Positions 1 through 9,243 of a stretch of DNA of 64,000 nucleotides are shown piece after piece. Position numbers and translations under genes: made by a program. The DNA comes from Diplonema japonicum (lineage: Eukaryota; Euglenozoa; Diplonemea; Diplonemida; Diplonemidae): assembly GCA_964019335.1 (NCBI GenBank), contig OZ025737.1, positions 248,001-312,000 on the forward strand. Reading direction: 5' to 3'. Position 1 is the first letter of the stretch. Each line of letters starts with the position of its first letter. Below the pieces are notes generated by a model. That model saw nothing but the letters and a program-made list of their open reading frames with translations, was not told where the DNA came from and ran no database searches.

Positions 1-2026
1 CAGCCAGCGAGACCTGCCTATTGGCATCGCCTTCCGCGTCGTCGACCCGCCTCCTCAGCTGCTGCTGGTTCTTTGCCATCACAGCAAGCTCCCTTCGCAG
101 CTCCTCATTTACAGCCTGCAGTTCGATTACTGCATCCTGCCTCTCTTCTTGGGTGAGCTCCTTCACCATGTCTTTGATGCTCTTCATGCCTTCCGCCCTC
201 TTGACGATTTCCATTGCCATCACGATCTCGTCCATCTTCAACCTGTCGAGCACTTCTTGCCCGCCGCTGTCTTTCACAAGCAGCGCCAGTTTTGTGTCGA
301 GGATCTCGTTCTCTCCCTTGACCTGCCTCCGTCCAGCCTCCACCTCTGCAAGCTTCATCGTCACCTCGTCCCTCTCCTTTACGGCATCATCTAGCTTCAG
401 GCACAGTGTCTGGTACTGCTTGAACTGCGTCTTCGAAGCAGCCTCCCACTTCACTATTGTGTTTTTGAGTATCTCAATCTCGCCCTTTGTCTCCTGCCGC
501 ACGTCCATTTCTGTTATGTTGCGGGTCTCGAGCACTCTGTCCATCGCCAGACTGTGCTCTCTCTGCAGACCGACGTACTCTTCCCTCAGTCTTCTGTACT
601 GCTCTGATGAAGCTGTGGTGGCTTCGCATTGCAGCTTCAGACGCTCAATTTCAAGCTCCTGGTCGCGCACCGTGACCCGCGACTTCGAAAGATGAGTGGT
701 GAGGTTCTCCATCTCTTGCAACATGTCAAGATTGGTGCTATGCAGTCTGCTGGAACGCTCATCTAACTCGCGCGACTTGCTGTCTAGGATCACCAAGGCC
801 GCGTTCTTCTCCTTCAACGACAGTTGTAGTGCTTCCAAGGCTTCCATACGCGAAGACTCATTGTCATCCCACCTGCTGCGCTCTTTTCGTTGCCTGTCCA
901 TCACCTGCTCCATCTCCTCCCGCAGCCGCACTCTGTCCCTGTGTAGGATCTCGATCTCGTTGGATTGACTCTTCATGTCCTCCTCTGCTCGCGTCTTGGC
1001 TTTCACGGTGTAGTCCCTTTCGTTGATGATGAGGTCTCTTTCGTTGTACGCCATGTCCCTCCCCTTCACCGCTTCGTCCCTCTCCACGCTGCGTGCGATC
1101 ACGTCGTCTCGTAGTTCGTTGATGATGGCCTCCGACTGCACGAGCTTATCTTTGAGGGCGATCACAAGGCTTTCCAACTGGTGGATGATTGAGCTTTTTT
1201 CCTCGAGTGCGGTTTCCGACTGACAAAGTACCTCTTCTAGGGATGTGTGAAGCCGGGCGTTCGGTTCGGGCCGTCCTGTGTAAAGGGATTCAGGGGGGAA
1301 CTGGGGACCAAGAGTGTCGGAAGGGGGCTGCTTGAGGTTCGTGATGGTGACAGGGACGGCAGAGGGAGGGGCCGTGACGCGTACCCGTTTCAAGGCTGCA
1401 GGGACAGGCTCTTTCGTGGGGATGAGAGACGGGTGGAGAGGAGACGCAACCTTGGGCGATGTCTGAGTGTCGACCATGATTGTTGCCACACGTGGGGACG
1501 TGCCAATAGCAATGCTCTCCTGTGCAACACGTTCTAAGGGCGACACTGAGATGTCCGCCATGACGCCAACATCCATCGACACCACCTTCGGTGTCGTATT
1601 CTTGGAAGCTGAGTTGTCTTTCTTTGCTGCCCCACCGCTTTTCCCCAAATATCTGGGAAGGACTCCCCGACCCGACGTGCGTACTTTCTCTTTGAGCTTC
1701 GTGTTGTTGTCTTCTAGTCTTCTGTTTGTCTTTTTAAGGGTTTCTACTTTGCCTTGCAGCTCCTTGATGTACGCCTCGACGCCCTTGTCCTTCGTCAGGA
1801 AGGGTGCGGGGATGTTCTCCATCGCTGTTTTTTCTCCTTTTACAAGCCCTACCACTTTGGTAAACTGTCGCTTCATGTTTCGGTTGTCATCTTCAAGCTC
1901 GTTCTTCTCGTCTTTCAGGCAGCGGATCTCTTCTTTCATGCGGAGCGCCTCGTCTTCGAGTGTTTTTACATGGCGGTCGGCATCGGTGGTAGCCCATCCT
2001 CCCCCGGCAGCATGCACCCTGCGCAT
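1..2026 (-). CDS. Coiled-coil protein (3' end outside the window)
   Basis: The minus strand is open from an ATG at 2026 to the window edge, about 675 codons without a stop. After a short N-terminal segment the protein is charged and heptad-like, rich in E, K, R, Q and L. A Ser/Thr/Pro-rich linker lies at roughly residues 115-270, with long coiled coil on both sides. No catalytic domain is visible, so a structural or cytoskeletal role is only a guess. The start was chosen because a minus-strand pyrimidine-rich stretch ending in TACAG lies just upstream, leaving a leader of about 9 nt, as expected for a splice acceptor. It is the last gene seen of a four-gene minus-strand block; the 108-residue gene upstream ends 156 nt away. 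Plus-strand ORFs over this region are serine-rich antisense shadows. Confidence 0.75.
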   Translation of the reverse strand, partial: MRRVHAAGGGWATTDADRHVKTLEDEALRMKEEIRCLKDEKNELEDDNRNMKRQFTKVVGLVKGEKTAMENIPAPFLTKDKGVEAYIKELQGKVETLKKTNRRLEDNNTKLKEKVRTSGRGVLPRYLGKSGGAAKKDNSASKNTTPKVVSMDVGVMADISVSPLERVAQESIAIGTSPRVATIMVDTQTSPKVASPLHPSLIPTKEPVPAALKRVRVTAPPSAVPVTITNLKQPPSDTLGPQFPPESLYTGRPEPNARLHTSLEEVLCQSETALEEKSSIIHQLESLVIALKDKLVQSEAIINELRDDVIARSVERDEAVKGRDMAYNERDLIINERDYTVKAKTRAEEDMKSQSNEIEILHRDRVRLREEMEQVMDRQRKERSRWDDNESSRMEALEALQLSLKEKNAALVILDSKSRELDERSSRLHSTNLDMLQEMENLTTHLSKSRVTVRDQELEIERLKLQCEATTASSEQYRRLREEYVGLQREHSLAMDRVLETRNITEMDVRQETKGEIEILKNTIVKWEAASKTQFKQYQTLCLKLDDAVKERDEVTMKLAEVEAGRRQVKGENEILDTKLALLVKDSGGQEVLDRLKMDEIVMAMEIVKRAEGMKSIKDMVKELTQEERQDAVIELQAVNEELRRELAVMAKNQQQLRRRVDDAEGDANRQVSLA

Positions 2027-2075
2027 TGGTGACCCCTGTACAGTGATGTGACGAAGTAAGGAAGAAGAAGACAAA
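2027..2075 (-). promoter_or_regulatory. Candidate splice acceptor (trans-splice type)
   Basis: On the minus strand a pyrimidine-rich stretch (TTTTGTCTTCTTCTTCC) is followed by CTGTACAG, ending 10 nt before the ATG at 2026. No upstream exon is visible, so a spliced-leader acceptor is the simplest reading, by analogy with Euglenozoa. Confidence 0.5.
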
Positions 2076-2182
2076 AGTAATGGCCAATAGGTCGATGGAT
2101 CGTAAAATCCATACTGGTGTGTGGTACAAACTCGAGTATGAGAGATTTTCTTTTTTTTTTCTTTCTTTTCTTTCCCCCGTTC

Positions 2183-2509
2183 TCACAGAGGTGTTTCACC
2201 GAGTCTATCACCCAGCAATGCTATTTTTATAATTTTCACAAGCAGCATATTGCTTGCTTTGGGTTCTTTAACGAGTGTGGTGCAGTGGGTGAAGGCTTCT
2301 TGCATGAACATTTCCAAGGCCGCCTGACCCTCCGATGCCGTACTTCTATAGTGATCTGTAAGGCAGTTCGCCTTTCGAGCGAATTCTTCGGTCTTCCGTA
2401 CAAGCAAACCCACACTGTCGTCCGCGGTGCAAAACGGTAGCTCTTGCAACCCGTCCTCCCACACAGGCATCCCTTCCAGAGCTGTTTCGTAGCCTTCCAG
2501 AGCTGTCAT
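2183..2509 (-). CDS. Small conserved-looking protein of unknown function, 108 aa
   Basis: The ORF starts at an ATG at 2509 and ends with TGA at 2183. The open frame extends further upstream, but that part is low-complexity translation of pyrimidine and purine tracts, so I place the start after the AG acceptor of TTTTAAAG. The N-terminus contains a duplicated ALEG motif. The rest is a helical-looking soluble segment with several Cys residues and ends in LGDRLGETPL. I do not recognise a family. A small BLOC-1-like or tubulin-cofactor-like helical protein is possible but unsupported. It lies between two coiled-coil genes on the same strand. Confidence 0.5.
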   Translation of the reverse strand: MTALEGYETALEGMPVWEDGLQELPFCTADDSVGLLVRKTEEFARKANCLTDHYRSTASEGQAALEMFMQEAFTHCTTLVKEPKASNMLLVKIIKIALLGDRLGETPL

Positions 2510-2858
2510 GTTCCTTCGGAGAATAGGGCACGGTGCTTTAAAATAGAAGGGGAAAAAAAAAAAGGGAAGTGGTTGAGATAAGGGGAGAGGTAGGGGAGGG
2601 GTGAAGGACATTGTTTCATTGTGGTTTATACAAGTTTTTTTTAAAGTTTTTAAAAAAGAGCGCGCGATGCGCAAGTGTTGATTTAAGGGGGGGGGGGGGG
2701 AAACAGAAATAAAAAACCCTCTCTCTCTCCCCCCCCCACCGGAAAAAAAGAGAAATGCAGCGGTCATCGTTATTATTTTAAGGGTGATAGTACAAAGGTG
2801 AAACAGGGTGACAGTTTTCCCTTTTCCTTTTATTTCTTTTTTTTTCTCGCCCCTTCTG

Positions 2859-5350
2859 CTACGACGCAGCTTGGACATCAACAAGAAGGTTCGCGGCTGC
2901 TCGCTCTGCCTGGTCTCGGGCCTCTGTCGTTGAAACCACCTCTTCTATGAGTGACTCGGCTGCCGCCTCAGCTTGATCCCGTTGCTTGAGTGCATCTTTC
3001 AGTTGTAGTTCACATTCGTCCAATCTAATAATAATATACATGTCTTTTTCCCGACATACTTTTTCTGCCCACTCTGCCTATCCACTAAACCTTCTATAAG
3101 TTCCTCTGCGGCAGTCTCTGCCTGATCCCTTTGTGTTGTGGTTTCTCTCAGCTCGGTTTTCAAACTCTCATTTTCAGATTCCATCTTTTGCAGTCGGGCT
3201 GTTAGAGCCCCTACCTCAGCACTGCTGGCTTCAGCTTGCCTGAGGTCATTTTCCGCTTGGTTTCTCTGTGCTGTCAGCTCTCTTCTGTTCTTTTCAGCTT
3301 CTTGAAGCTCCTCCAGTATGCTTTCGGATGCTTCTTCTGCTTGGTCCCTTTGTGTTTTGACTTCTTGCAGCTCTGCCAACACATCCATTTCAGCAGTATT
3401 GGCCTTTTCCATCTCAACGATTTTTTCTTCAGCTTGTTGGAGTTCGTTTAGGTTTTGGTCCCGCTGTGCTTTGACTTCTCGCAGTTCTATGAGCAATGCA
3501 TCTGTTTCGGCAGTGTTGACCTTGGCCTTCTCTAGGTCAATGACCTTTGCTTCAGCTTGTTGGAGTTCGTTTAGCATTCTTTCTGATGCTTCTTCTGCTT
3601 GGTCCCGCTGTGCTTTGACTTCTCGCAACTCTATGAGCAATGCATCTGTTTCGGCAGTGTTGACCTTGGCCTTCTCTAGGTCAATGGCTTTTGCTTCAGC
3701 TTGTTGGAGTTCGTTTAGCATTCTTTCTGATGCTTCTTCTGCTTGGTCCCGCTGTGATTTGACTTCCCTTAGCTCAGTGAGTAACGAATCAGTTTCGGCA
3801 GTGTTGACCTTGGCCTTCTCTAGGTCAATGGCCTTTGCTTCAGCTTGTTGGAGTTCGTTTAGCATTCTTTCTGATGCTTCTTCTGCTTGGTCTCGCTGTG
3901 CTTTGACTTCTCGCAACTCTATGAGCAATGCATCTGTTTCGGCAGTGTTGACCTTGGTCTTTTCCAGCTCCCATGCTTCTTCTGCTCTGTCTCGCTGTGT
4001 TTTGACTTCCCGCAGCTCTGTTGTCAACAAATCGGTAGCGGTAACCTTGGCCTTCTCTAGTTCAACTGCATTTGCTTCAGCTTGTTGGAGTTCGTCGAAC
4101 ATTTTTCCCGATGCTTCTTCTGCTTGGTCCCGCTGTGCTTTGACTTCCCTTAGCTCTATGAGTAACGCATCAGTTTCGGCAGTGTTGACCTTGGCCTTCT
4201 CTAGGTCAATGGCTTTTGCTTCAGCTTGTTGGAGTTCGTTTAGCATTTTTTCTGATGCTTCTTCTGCTTGGTCCCGCTGTGCTTTGACTTCTCGCAACTC
4301 TATGAGCAATGCATCTGTTTCGGCCGTGTTGACCTTGGCCTTTTCCAGCTCAATGACCTTTGCTTCAGCTTGTTGGAGTTCGCGCAGCATCCTCCCTGAT
4401 GCTTCCTCCGCTTGGTCCCGCTGTGCTGTGATGGTGTCCATTTCATCATTGGCGGCATTGGCGGCGGGTTTGTTTCGCACCTCTGTGTTTAGCGATTCGA
4501 TCTTTGCCTCCGCCTGTTGGAGCTCGATGAGCATTTTTTCTGATGATTTCTCTGCTTGGTCCCTTTGCATGGAGACCTCTCTGAGGTTTGCCAGTGTTTT
4601 TTGCAGTTCTGCGATGATCGACTCCGAGGCGTCCTCTGCCTGGTCTCTCTGGTGTAGGGCCTCTCTTAAGGATGATGTGTTGCTGTTTTCGGCACACTTC
4701 AGTAATTTGATCCCCTCCTGTGCGAGGTGAAGCTCTGTGCGGAGTTTGGACTCCTCTGCCGTGTTGTCGGCCTGCTGTGGAGGAGACGGCATGTGGCGGG
4801 ATAAGGCCACCTCGCGTAATTCGTTTCTAAGCTTCGCAATGATGTTCCCGGCCTCGTCGAGGTTGTGCTTCTGCTGGGCCACCGTCTCTTCGGAGTTGGC
4901 CAGGCGTTCTTCAAGTTGTCGGTTTGGCGAGGTCCTCTCTGCGATTAGATTGTCAGCGCTCTTCACGAGAAGATTATCGTTAATACCCTTCAGCTCAGCG
5001 TAGTCTCGGTGTAGGCTTGCCAGTGCTGTCTCGAGCTGCATGACCCTCCGCAGAGCAGATTCGGCATCTGGCGATGAACTGAGCTGCCTGACGCCGTCTA
5101 CCTTTGCAATATCGCGTATCGGGGATCCACCTTTGGCGGGGCGTTGTGGGGACAGGTATTTGCACTGGTTCCCGTCTACTTTGCTCTTGACGCTGCTTGG
5201 CGGAAGCGGTGATGTAACGACAGCTTTTGCCACCGGTGTTCCCGGGTTGTAGAGCGGCGCGCCTGCCCATGACGAACTGTATCCTTTGGGGCTCCCTCCC
5301 AGAGAGGCCCTTGCCAGGATGCTGCTTTTAAACGATGAACGCTCCGCCAT
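2859..5350 (-). CDS. Coiled-coil protein with 48-residue tandem repeats, one mini-intron
   Basis: The protein starts MAERSSFKSS at 5350. About 110 residues of Ser/Pro/Gly-rich head precede a very long coiled coil. The central part is a tandem array of a 48-residue unit with the core REVKAQRDQAEEAS and NELQQAEAKAIDLEKAKVNT. The first exon frame closes soon after 3090, but a GT-AG intron of 32 nt (3059-3090) or 47 nt (3044-3090) restores frame into RLDECELQLKDALKQ and a stop at 2859, giving about 819 or 814 residues. The ORF extends upstream of 5350 only through phenylalanine- and lysine-rich tract translation, so the ATG at 5350 is preferred. A cytoskeletal, basal-body or flagellar filament role is plausible by composition only. 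Confidence 0.8.
3420..4420 (-). repeat. 144-bp tandem repeat inside the coiled-coil gene
   Basis: The motif TTCAGCTTGTTGGAGTTCG recurs on the plus strand at 144-bp spacing (for example 3551, 3695 and 3839), with further copies towards 4380. Each unit encodes 48 residues and copies are nearly identical, which suggests recent unequal exchange or gene conversion. One unit near 3960-4010 is shortened. Confidence 0.85.
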
Positions 5351-5526
5351 TTCTCCCTCACCCCAACCTCTATTTTTTCCTCCACAAATGAGAAATAGAA
5401 TTTTTAAAAAACAGGGGAACAGAAAGAAAAAGAAGAAAAAAAAAAAGAAGAAAAAAAACCTTTTGAAAAAAAGGGGGAGGGGTTTTATTTCTTTTTTTTT
5501 TTTTGTGTTTGTGTTTGTCTTCTCCT

Positions 5527-7086
5527 TCAAAACTGAAGATACGCGTTTCTCTCCACTCGCGTCGGGTGGACGATGGAGACAGCGTGCTGCTGGAACATTT
5601 TACAGTCGGAGGCTTGCCGCAGTTTCTTTTTTTTTTGCCGTTTTCGATTCGCATCGACTGCCGCGAGCATTCGTGTTAAGTGGCTTGGGGTCGTGCTGGG
5701 TCGGCAGAGGGACTGGTTAGCTCTGGACATAGAAGGTTCCAAAGGGACGGAAAACGGGAGGCAATCGAGAAATTTGTCGATTCGGGTGGCGAACGTCAGA
5801 TTTTGAACGTGGGACAGATCCGTGGATGAGATGACCTTTCTTTGAAGGACCGCTCTCTTCGAATTTTGCACCACGCCTTGCCGAGGCTTCATGAGCTGCG
5901 AGAACGACGGCCGGTGATTGGACGAAATGGTAACACCGACGTCCTTGTCGCCAAGCCGTGCTGCAACCCTCCACGACAAGAGCGAAACATTCCCCGATCC
6001 CAACACAATATTCTCGTTCAGAAGAATGAACAATCTTCTTGCGCATGGGTCGGCCAGCAGCCTCAACGTGTCGCCGTTCTTCAATGCTGGAGCGTCGCGA
6101 AGCCGCGTCCCACCTTCTTGTATAAACCCACCACCACAACCACCTACCTTCCATGATGAATAGATAATTCCGTTTTCTAAATTCGTTGCTTCTGATATTC
6201 CGATGTGAATGTCACTAGGGTCTCCTAAAATTAGACAGGAGAATTCTGTAGGGGTTGTGAAGGGTTTGGTGAAGCAAACACCTGAGTCTTGTATCGTGGT
6301 GGAGGTGATTCTCATCGCGGTTTTCCTGTCAGCGAGGAGCTTCACTGCATGATCGTGACGGGACCATCTGAAACAGTTTTGTTCGGCCAGCATTGGGACG
6401 AGCTTGCATTTCAATGCTTCGTTAGATGGTGGGGCGGTTTTCAAACGGGGCTGCTTTTTTCCGGGTTTTTTCAGAACGGTTTCTTTGAATCCGGACGGGA
6501 TGTCGTTTAACGCCTGCTGGACCCTCTCGATCTGGTGGGGGATAGGTTGCAGCTTTTCAGAGATTTTTCTCTGTTGTATCCCTCTGGGTGACATTTTTGA
6601 CAACGCGCCTTTCCAACGGTGTGATGGCGACGCGGGGTCTGGCTTTCTTATTATTGGGTTTTTGGGTTCCGGCAATGCTCCTAGTCCTTCCACAGGGTCC
6701 TTGTCTAAGCAATTCAAAAAATGGTCGTTTTCAGCTTGTTCTGTATCGAGATCTAGTTTCATATTTAACTCCGAAGATGAGGACACCCCGTAGCTGTTTA
6801 GTATTTCCATCGCTTCGTTCTCCTTGAAGGATACTGTCTCGTCGCTCCGAGTGCAGAACACCTCCTTGCATTGGTTTGCGACAGTCTGGAACACCTTGAG
6901 CCCCATCGTGTCTCCTTCTGCCCATTGCTCTAAAGGGATGTCTGTTAGTACTTTCTCGAATTCTTCGGTTTGCAGGTTGATTTTCGCGCGTTGCAGGCAG
7001 CTTCGGAGGGACCACTTGTTGTCTATAGCCCCGCCTCCTTCGTATACTTTCACCAGCTCACAGAGTTCGGTTTCTGTTAACTGCAT
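5527..7086 (-). CDS. SPRY/B30.2-like domain protein, 519 aa
   Basis: The start is the ATG at 7086 (MQLTETELCELVKVYEGGG), directly after an A-tract. An in-frame upstream extension is low-complexity and was not used. Residues 1-90 look helical and EF-hand-like, but no clear calcium loop is present. Residues 130-230 are a basic, Pro-rich linker. Residues about 238-392 resemble a SPRY/B30.2 sandwich: FRWSRHDHAVKLLADRKTA, then IHIGISEATNLENGI, WKVGGCGGGF, NGDTLRLLADPCARRLFILL and a closing GVTI strand. SPRY domains bind peptides, so a scaffold or adaptor role is the family-level expectation. The C-terminus is basic. It is the first gene of the minus-strand block, next to the strand-switch region. 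The SPRY call is by pattern, not by search. Confidence 0.7.
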   Translation of the reverse strand: MQLTETELCELVKVYEGGGAIDNKWSLRSCLQRAKINLQTEEFEKVLTDIPLEQWAEGDTMGLKVFQTVANQCKEVFCTRSDETVSFKENEAMEILNSYGVSSSSELNMKLDLDTEQAENDHFLNCLDKDPVEGLGALPEPKNPIIRKPDPASPSHRWKGALSKMSPRGIQQRKISEKLQPIPHQIERVQQALNDIPSGFKETVLKKPGKKQPRLKTAPPSNEALKCKLVPMLAEQNCFRWSRHDHAVKLLADRKTAMRITSTTIQDSGVCFTKPFTTPTEFSCLILGDPSDIHIGISEATNLENGIIYSSWKVGGCGGGFIQEGGTRLRDAPALKNGDTLRLLADPCARRLFILLNENIVLGSGNVSLLSWRVAARLGDKDVGVTISSNHRPSFSQLMKPRQGVVQNSKRAVLQRKVISSTDLSHVQNLTFATRIDKFLDCLPFSVPLEPSMSRANQSLCRPSTTPSHLTRMLAAVDANRKRQKKKKLRQASDCKMFQQHAVSIVHPTRVERNAYLQF

Positions 7087-8062
7087 TTTTTTTTTTTCTT
7101 TCTCCCTCCCCTCCCCTCCCCACTCCTCTCCAAGAGGCTGGGCTGTACGGCGGGGGGGTGACAAAAAAAAAAGGAAAAAAAAACATTTCTTTTACCCATA
7201 ATGGAACCGGAACTGCAGAAAGAAAAAGAGATACGGGGGGGGGGGGGGAAGGGAGGTTCTGTCAGCTCTTGGGGGGGGGGGGGGGGGGGGCAAACAAACC
7301 ATATCCGTATTGTTTGATACAGAAAGCAGGAAAAAAAAGGAACAGCGGTGTCCTTTATGGGGGTTTTAAAAAAAAAAGGATAGGGGGAAAAAAAAAAAAA
7401 ACATACCAGTAAAGAAGAAGAAGAAAAGGCTAGCAGACGGAAATAAAAAGTTTTTTTTTTTCACTTGGGGGGAAGACAAACAAGGAAGGGGGAGAAAATT
7501 GGGAATGGGGAGCGGGGGAAGAGTAGGTGTAAGGAGGAAAACTGAGGCTGCGATAGCTTACTAAAATATAGTCCCCCGGAAAAAAAAGTAAAAATTTGCA
7601 TATCTCTAAAAAGCCCACATCAAACTTTCTCTAAGGGGGTACACAGGGGACTTTTTTTTTTTCAAATCATCTTCCAAAAAAGAAATCCATATTTCAAAAC
7701 AATAGATTTGGCCTCTCTCCCTTTTTTTTGTCCTCTCTTTTTCCCCCCCTCCCTTTTTCACCCCCTTCCTTTTTTTTTTTTTTTTTTTTTTTTTCCCCCT
7801 CTGCCCGAAAGAACTTAAACACGGAATAAAAAGAGTTGGCTTTGTTGGTGTGCAAAGGTTCGGCACCTTCGAACTCTTTTTCAACAAATCATTGTCAATA
7901 CCCCCCCCCTTTTTTTTTAAAGACGAAACACAGTGTAAGATTTTTGAGAGTAAGTTTGCAAGTAAGTTACTTGAAGGCGTTACTTTCCTGTTTCGTATCA
8001 AGCTGCTCCCCCCCCTCCCACAGTTTTTTTTTTCTGAAAAAAAAAGAAGAAGAAAAAAAAAA

Positions 8063-8120
8063 GAGATGAGATAAAGGAGGTTCCTGTCTTGGAACGTCCT
8101 TGTCTCTACTTATCTACCCC
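8063..8120 (+). ncRNA. Conserved 58-nt hairpin block, copy 1 (possible structured RNA)
   Basis: This block is almost identical to the reverse complement of 25482-25541, while the flanks of the two copies do not match. It folds into an inner hairpin, GTTCC(TGTCTT)GGAAC, closed by an outer stem pairing GAGATAAAGGA with TCCTTGTCTC. The conserved tail is ACTTATCTACCC. It could be a small RNA gene, part of a repeat or an element end. The ncRNA type is a hypothesis. Confidence 0.35.
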
Positions 8121-8870
8121 TTTCTCCCTTCTGGGGTCTCGACCTTTCTTTCTTTTTCGGCTGTGTTGCAAACTGGCCTTCTGTGCCATCCCAGACTCTT
8201 CTTCGCACCTACCGGATTCACTTTAGGAGGCCGTGGAAATTCCGTGCCTTTTTCCGTATCATGAGTTCCTGTGGTGACCGTCGTCTTCCTCAGTCCGTCG
8301 TACTAATTCAGCTTCCGCTCACGTGTTTCAATATAAAAAAAAAAAAAAAAAAAAATAATAAAAAAAACCTAAGCCTGGTATACACCTCCCGTTTGTTGAG
8401 GATCACTTAAATCGTAAACTATTCTGGTCGCTACATTGTTACAGGTTACGGCAACGGAGCAAAAAGATTTTTTTTTTTTAATAAAAAAAAAAAAAAAAAA
8501 AAGAATGAAGGGGAAGTAAGACAAACCAGAAGAAAGAAGACATACCAGCGAGAAGAAGAATGGGAAGGAAAAAAAAAAAAAAAAAGAAAAAAACATGACA
8601 AGTTACGGCTCATATAAGGTCTCTAAAGTGTCCCGAGATCCCCTCCCCGTGCATGGGGGTGCTCACAAGCTTCAAAAAGATTCTTTAAAAAAAAAAAAAA
8701 AAGATTGTCACCGAACAACCTTTTTCATTGAAATCACATTTTAGAGATATGAGGCAAACAAAGAGGACTGTGGGGGCTAAGGCGCCATCGCTTTGACACA
8801 GATAAAGGGTGCCAATTACACGGGAGAGACTGCTTCTACTCTCTCTCTCTCTCTCTTTTTTTTTTTTTTT

Positions 8871-9070
8871 NNNNNNNNNNNNNNNNNNNNNNNNNNNNNN
8901 NNNNNNNNNNNNNNNNNNNNNNNNNNNNNNNNNNNNNNNNNNNNNNNNNNNNNNNNNNNNNNNNNNNNNNNNNNNNNNNNNNNNNNNNNNNNNNNNNNNN
9001 NNNNNNNNNNNNNNNNNNNNNNNNNNNNNNNNNNNNNNNNNNNNNNNNNNNNNNNNNNNNNNNNNNNNNN
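8871..9070. other. Assembly gap of 200 N
   Basis: There is a run of exactly 200 N between a CT microsatellite plus poly-T and AAAACCAACA. It is a scaffold gap, so any 5' exon of the K+ channel gene that lies here would be unseen. Confidence 1.
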
Positions 9071-9243
9071 AAAACCAACAATCATATTTCTTTTGCAGGG
9101 AATATACCATTTTTTTTCACCCATTTTCCTCTCCCACATTAATACCCCCCCCCCCTCCCCCCCTATTCCCTTCGAAGTCTAAACAAAAAAAGGAGGGGAG
9201 GGAGGACGAGGGGAAGAAAGAAAAAAAAAGAAAAGAACCGAAG

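Larger units (their letters stand above)
7087..9243. other. Divergent strand-switch region, non-coding
   Basis: Genes to the left run on the minus strand and genes to the right on the plus strand, so transcription probably diverges from here. The sequence is mostly homopolymer tracts: poly-G at 7228-7243 and 7270-7290, and many poly-A and poly-T runs. A short complex stretch (8063-8340) holds a conserved hairpin block. There is a 200-N gap at 8871-9070. TTTTGCAG near 9091-9098 is a good acceptor for the K+ channel gene. No coding region is convincing. Confidence 0.6.

Noticed and set aside
21-2051. Serine-rich plus-strand ORFs (224 aa, 194 aa and others)
   Set aside because: They are antisense reads of the minus-strand coiled-coil gene; GA-rich coiled-coil codons give Ser/Phe/Leu-rich antisense frames.
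2999-3100. Frameshift or sequencing error at the end of the coiled-coil gene
   Set aside because: A 32- or 47-nt GT-AG intron restores the frame and resembles mini-introns elsewhere in the window.
3318-4730. 470-aa plus-strand ORF with Ser/Ala repeats
   Set aside because: It is antisense to the 48-residue coiled-coil repeats and has the repeat only because the DNA repeats.
8063-8120. tRNA identity for the conserved hairpin block
   Set aside because: No cloverleaf, no GTTCGAATC-type box B and no acceptor stem.
8809-9243. Upstream extension of the K+ channel ORF through the N gap
   Set aside because: Only low-complexity residues and unknown bases; the ATG at 9244 follows a splice acceptor and leader.
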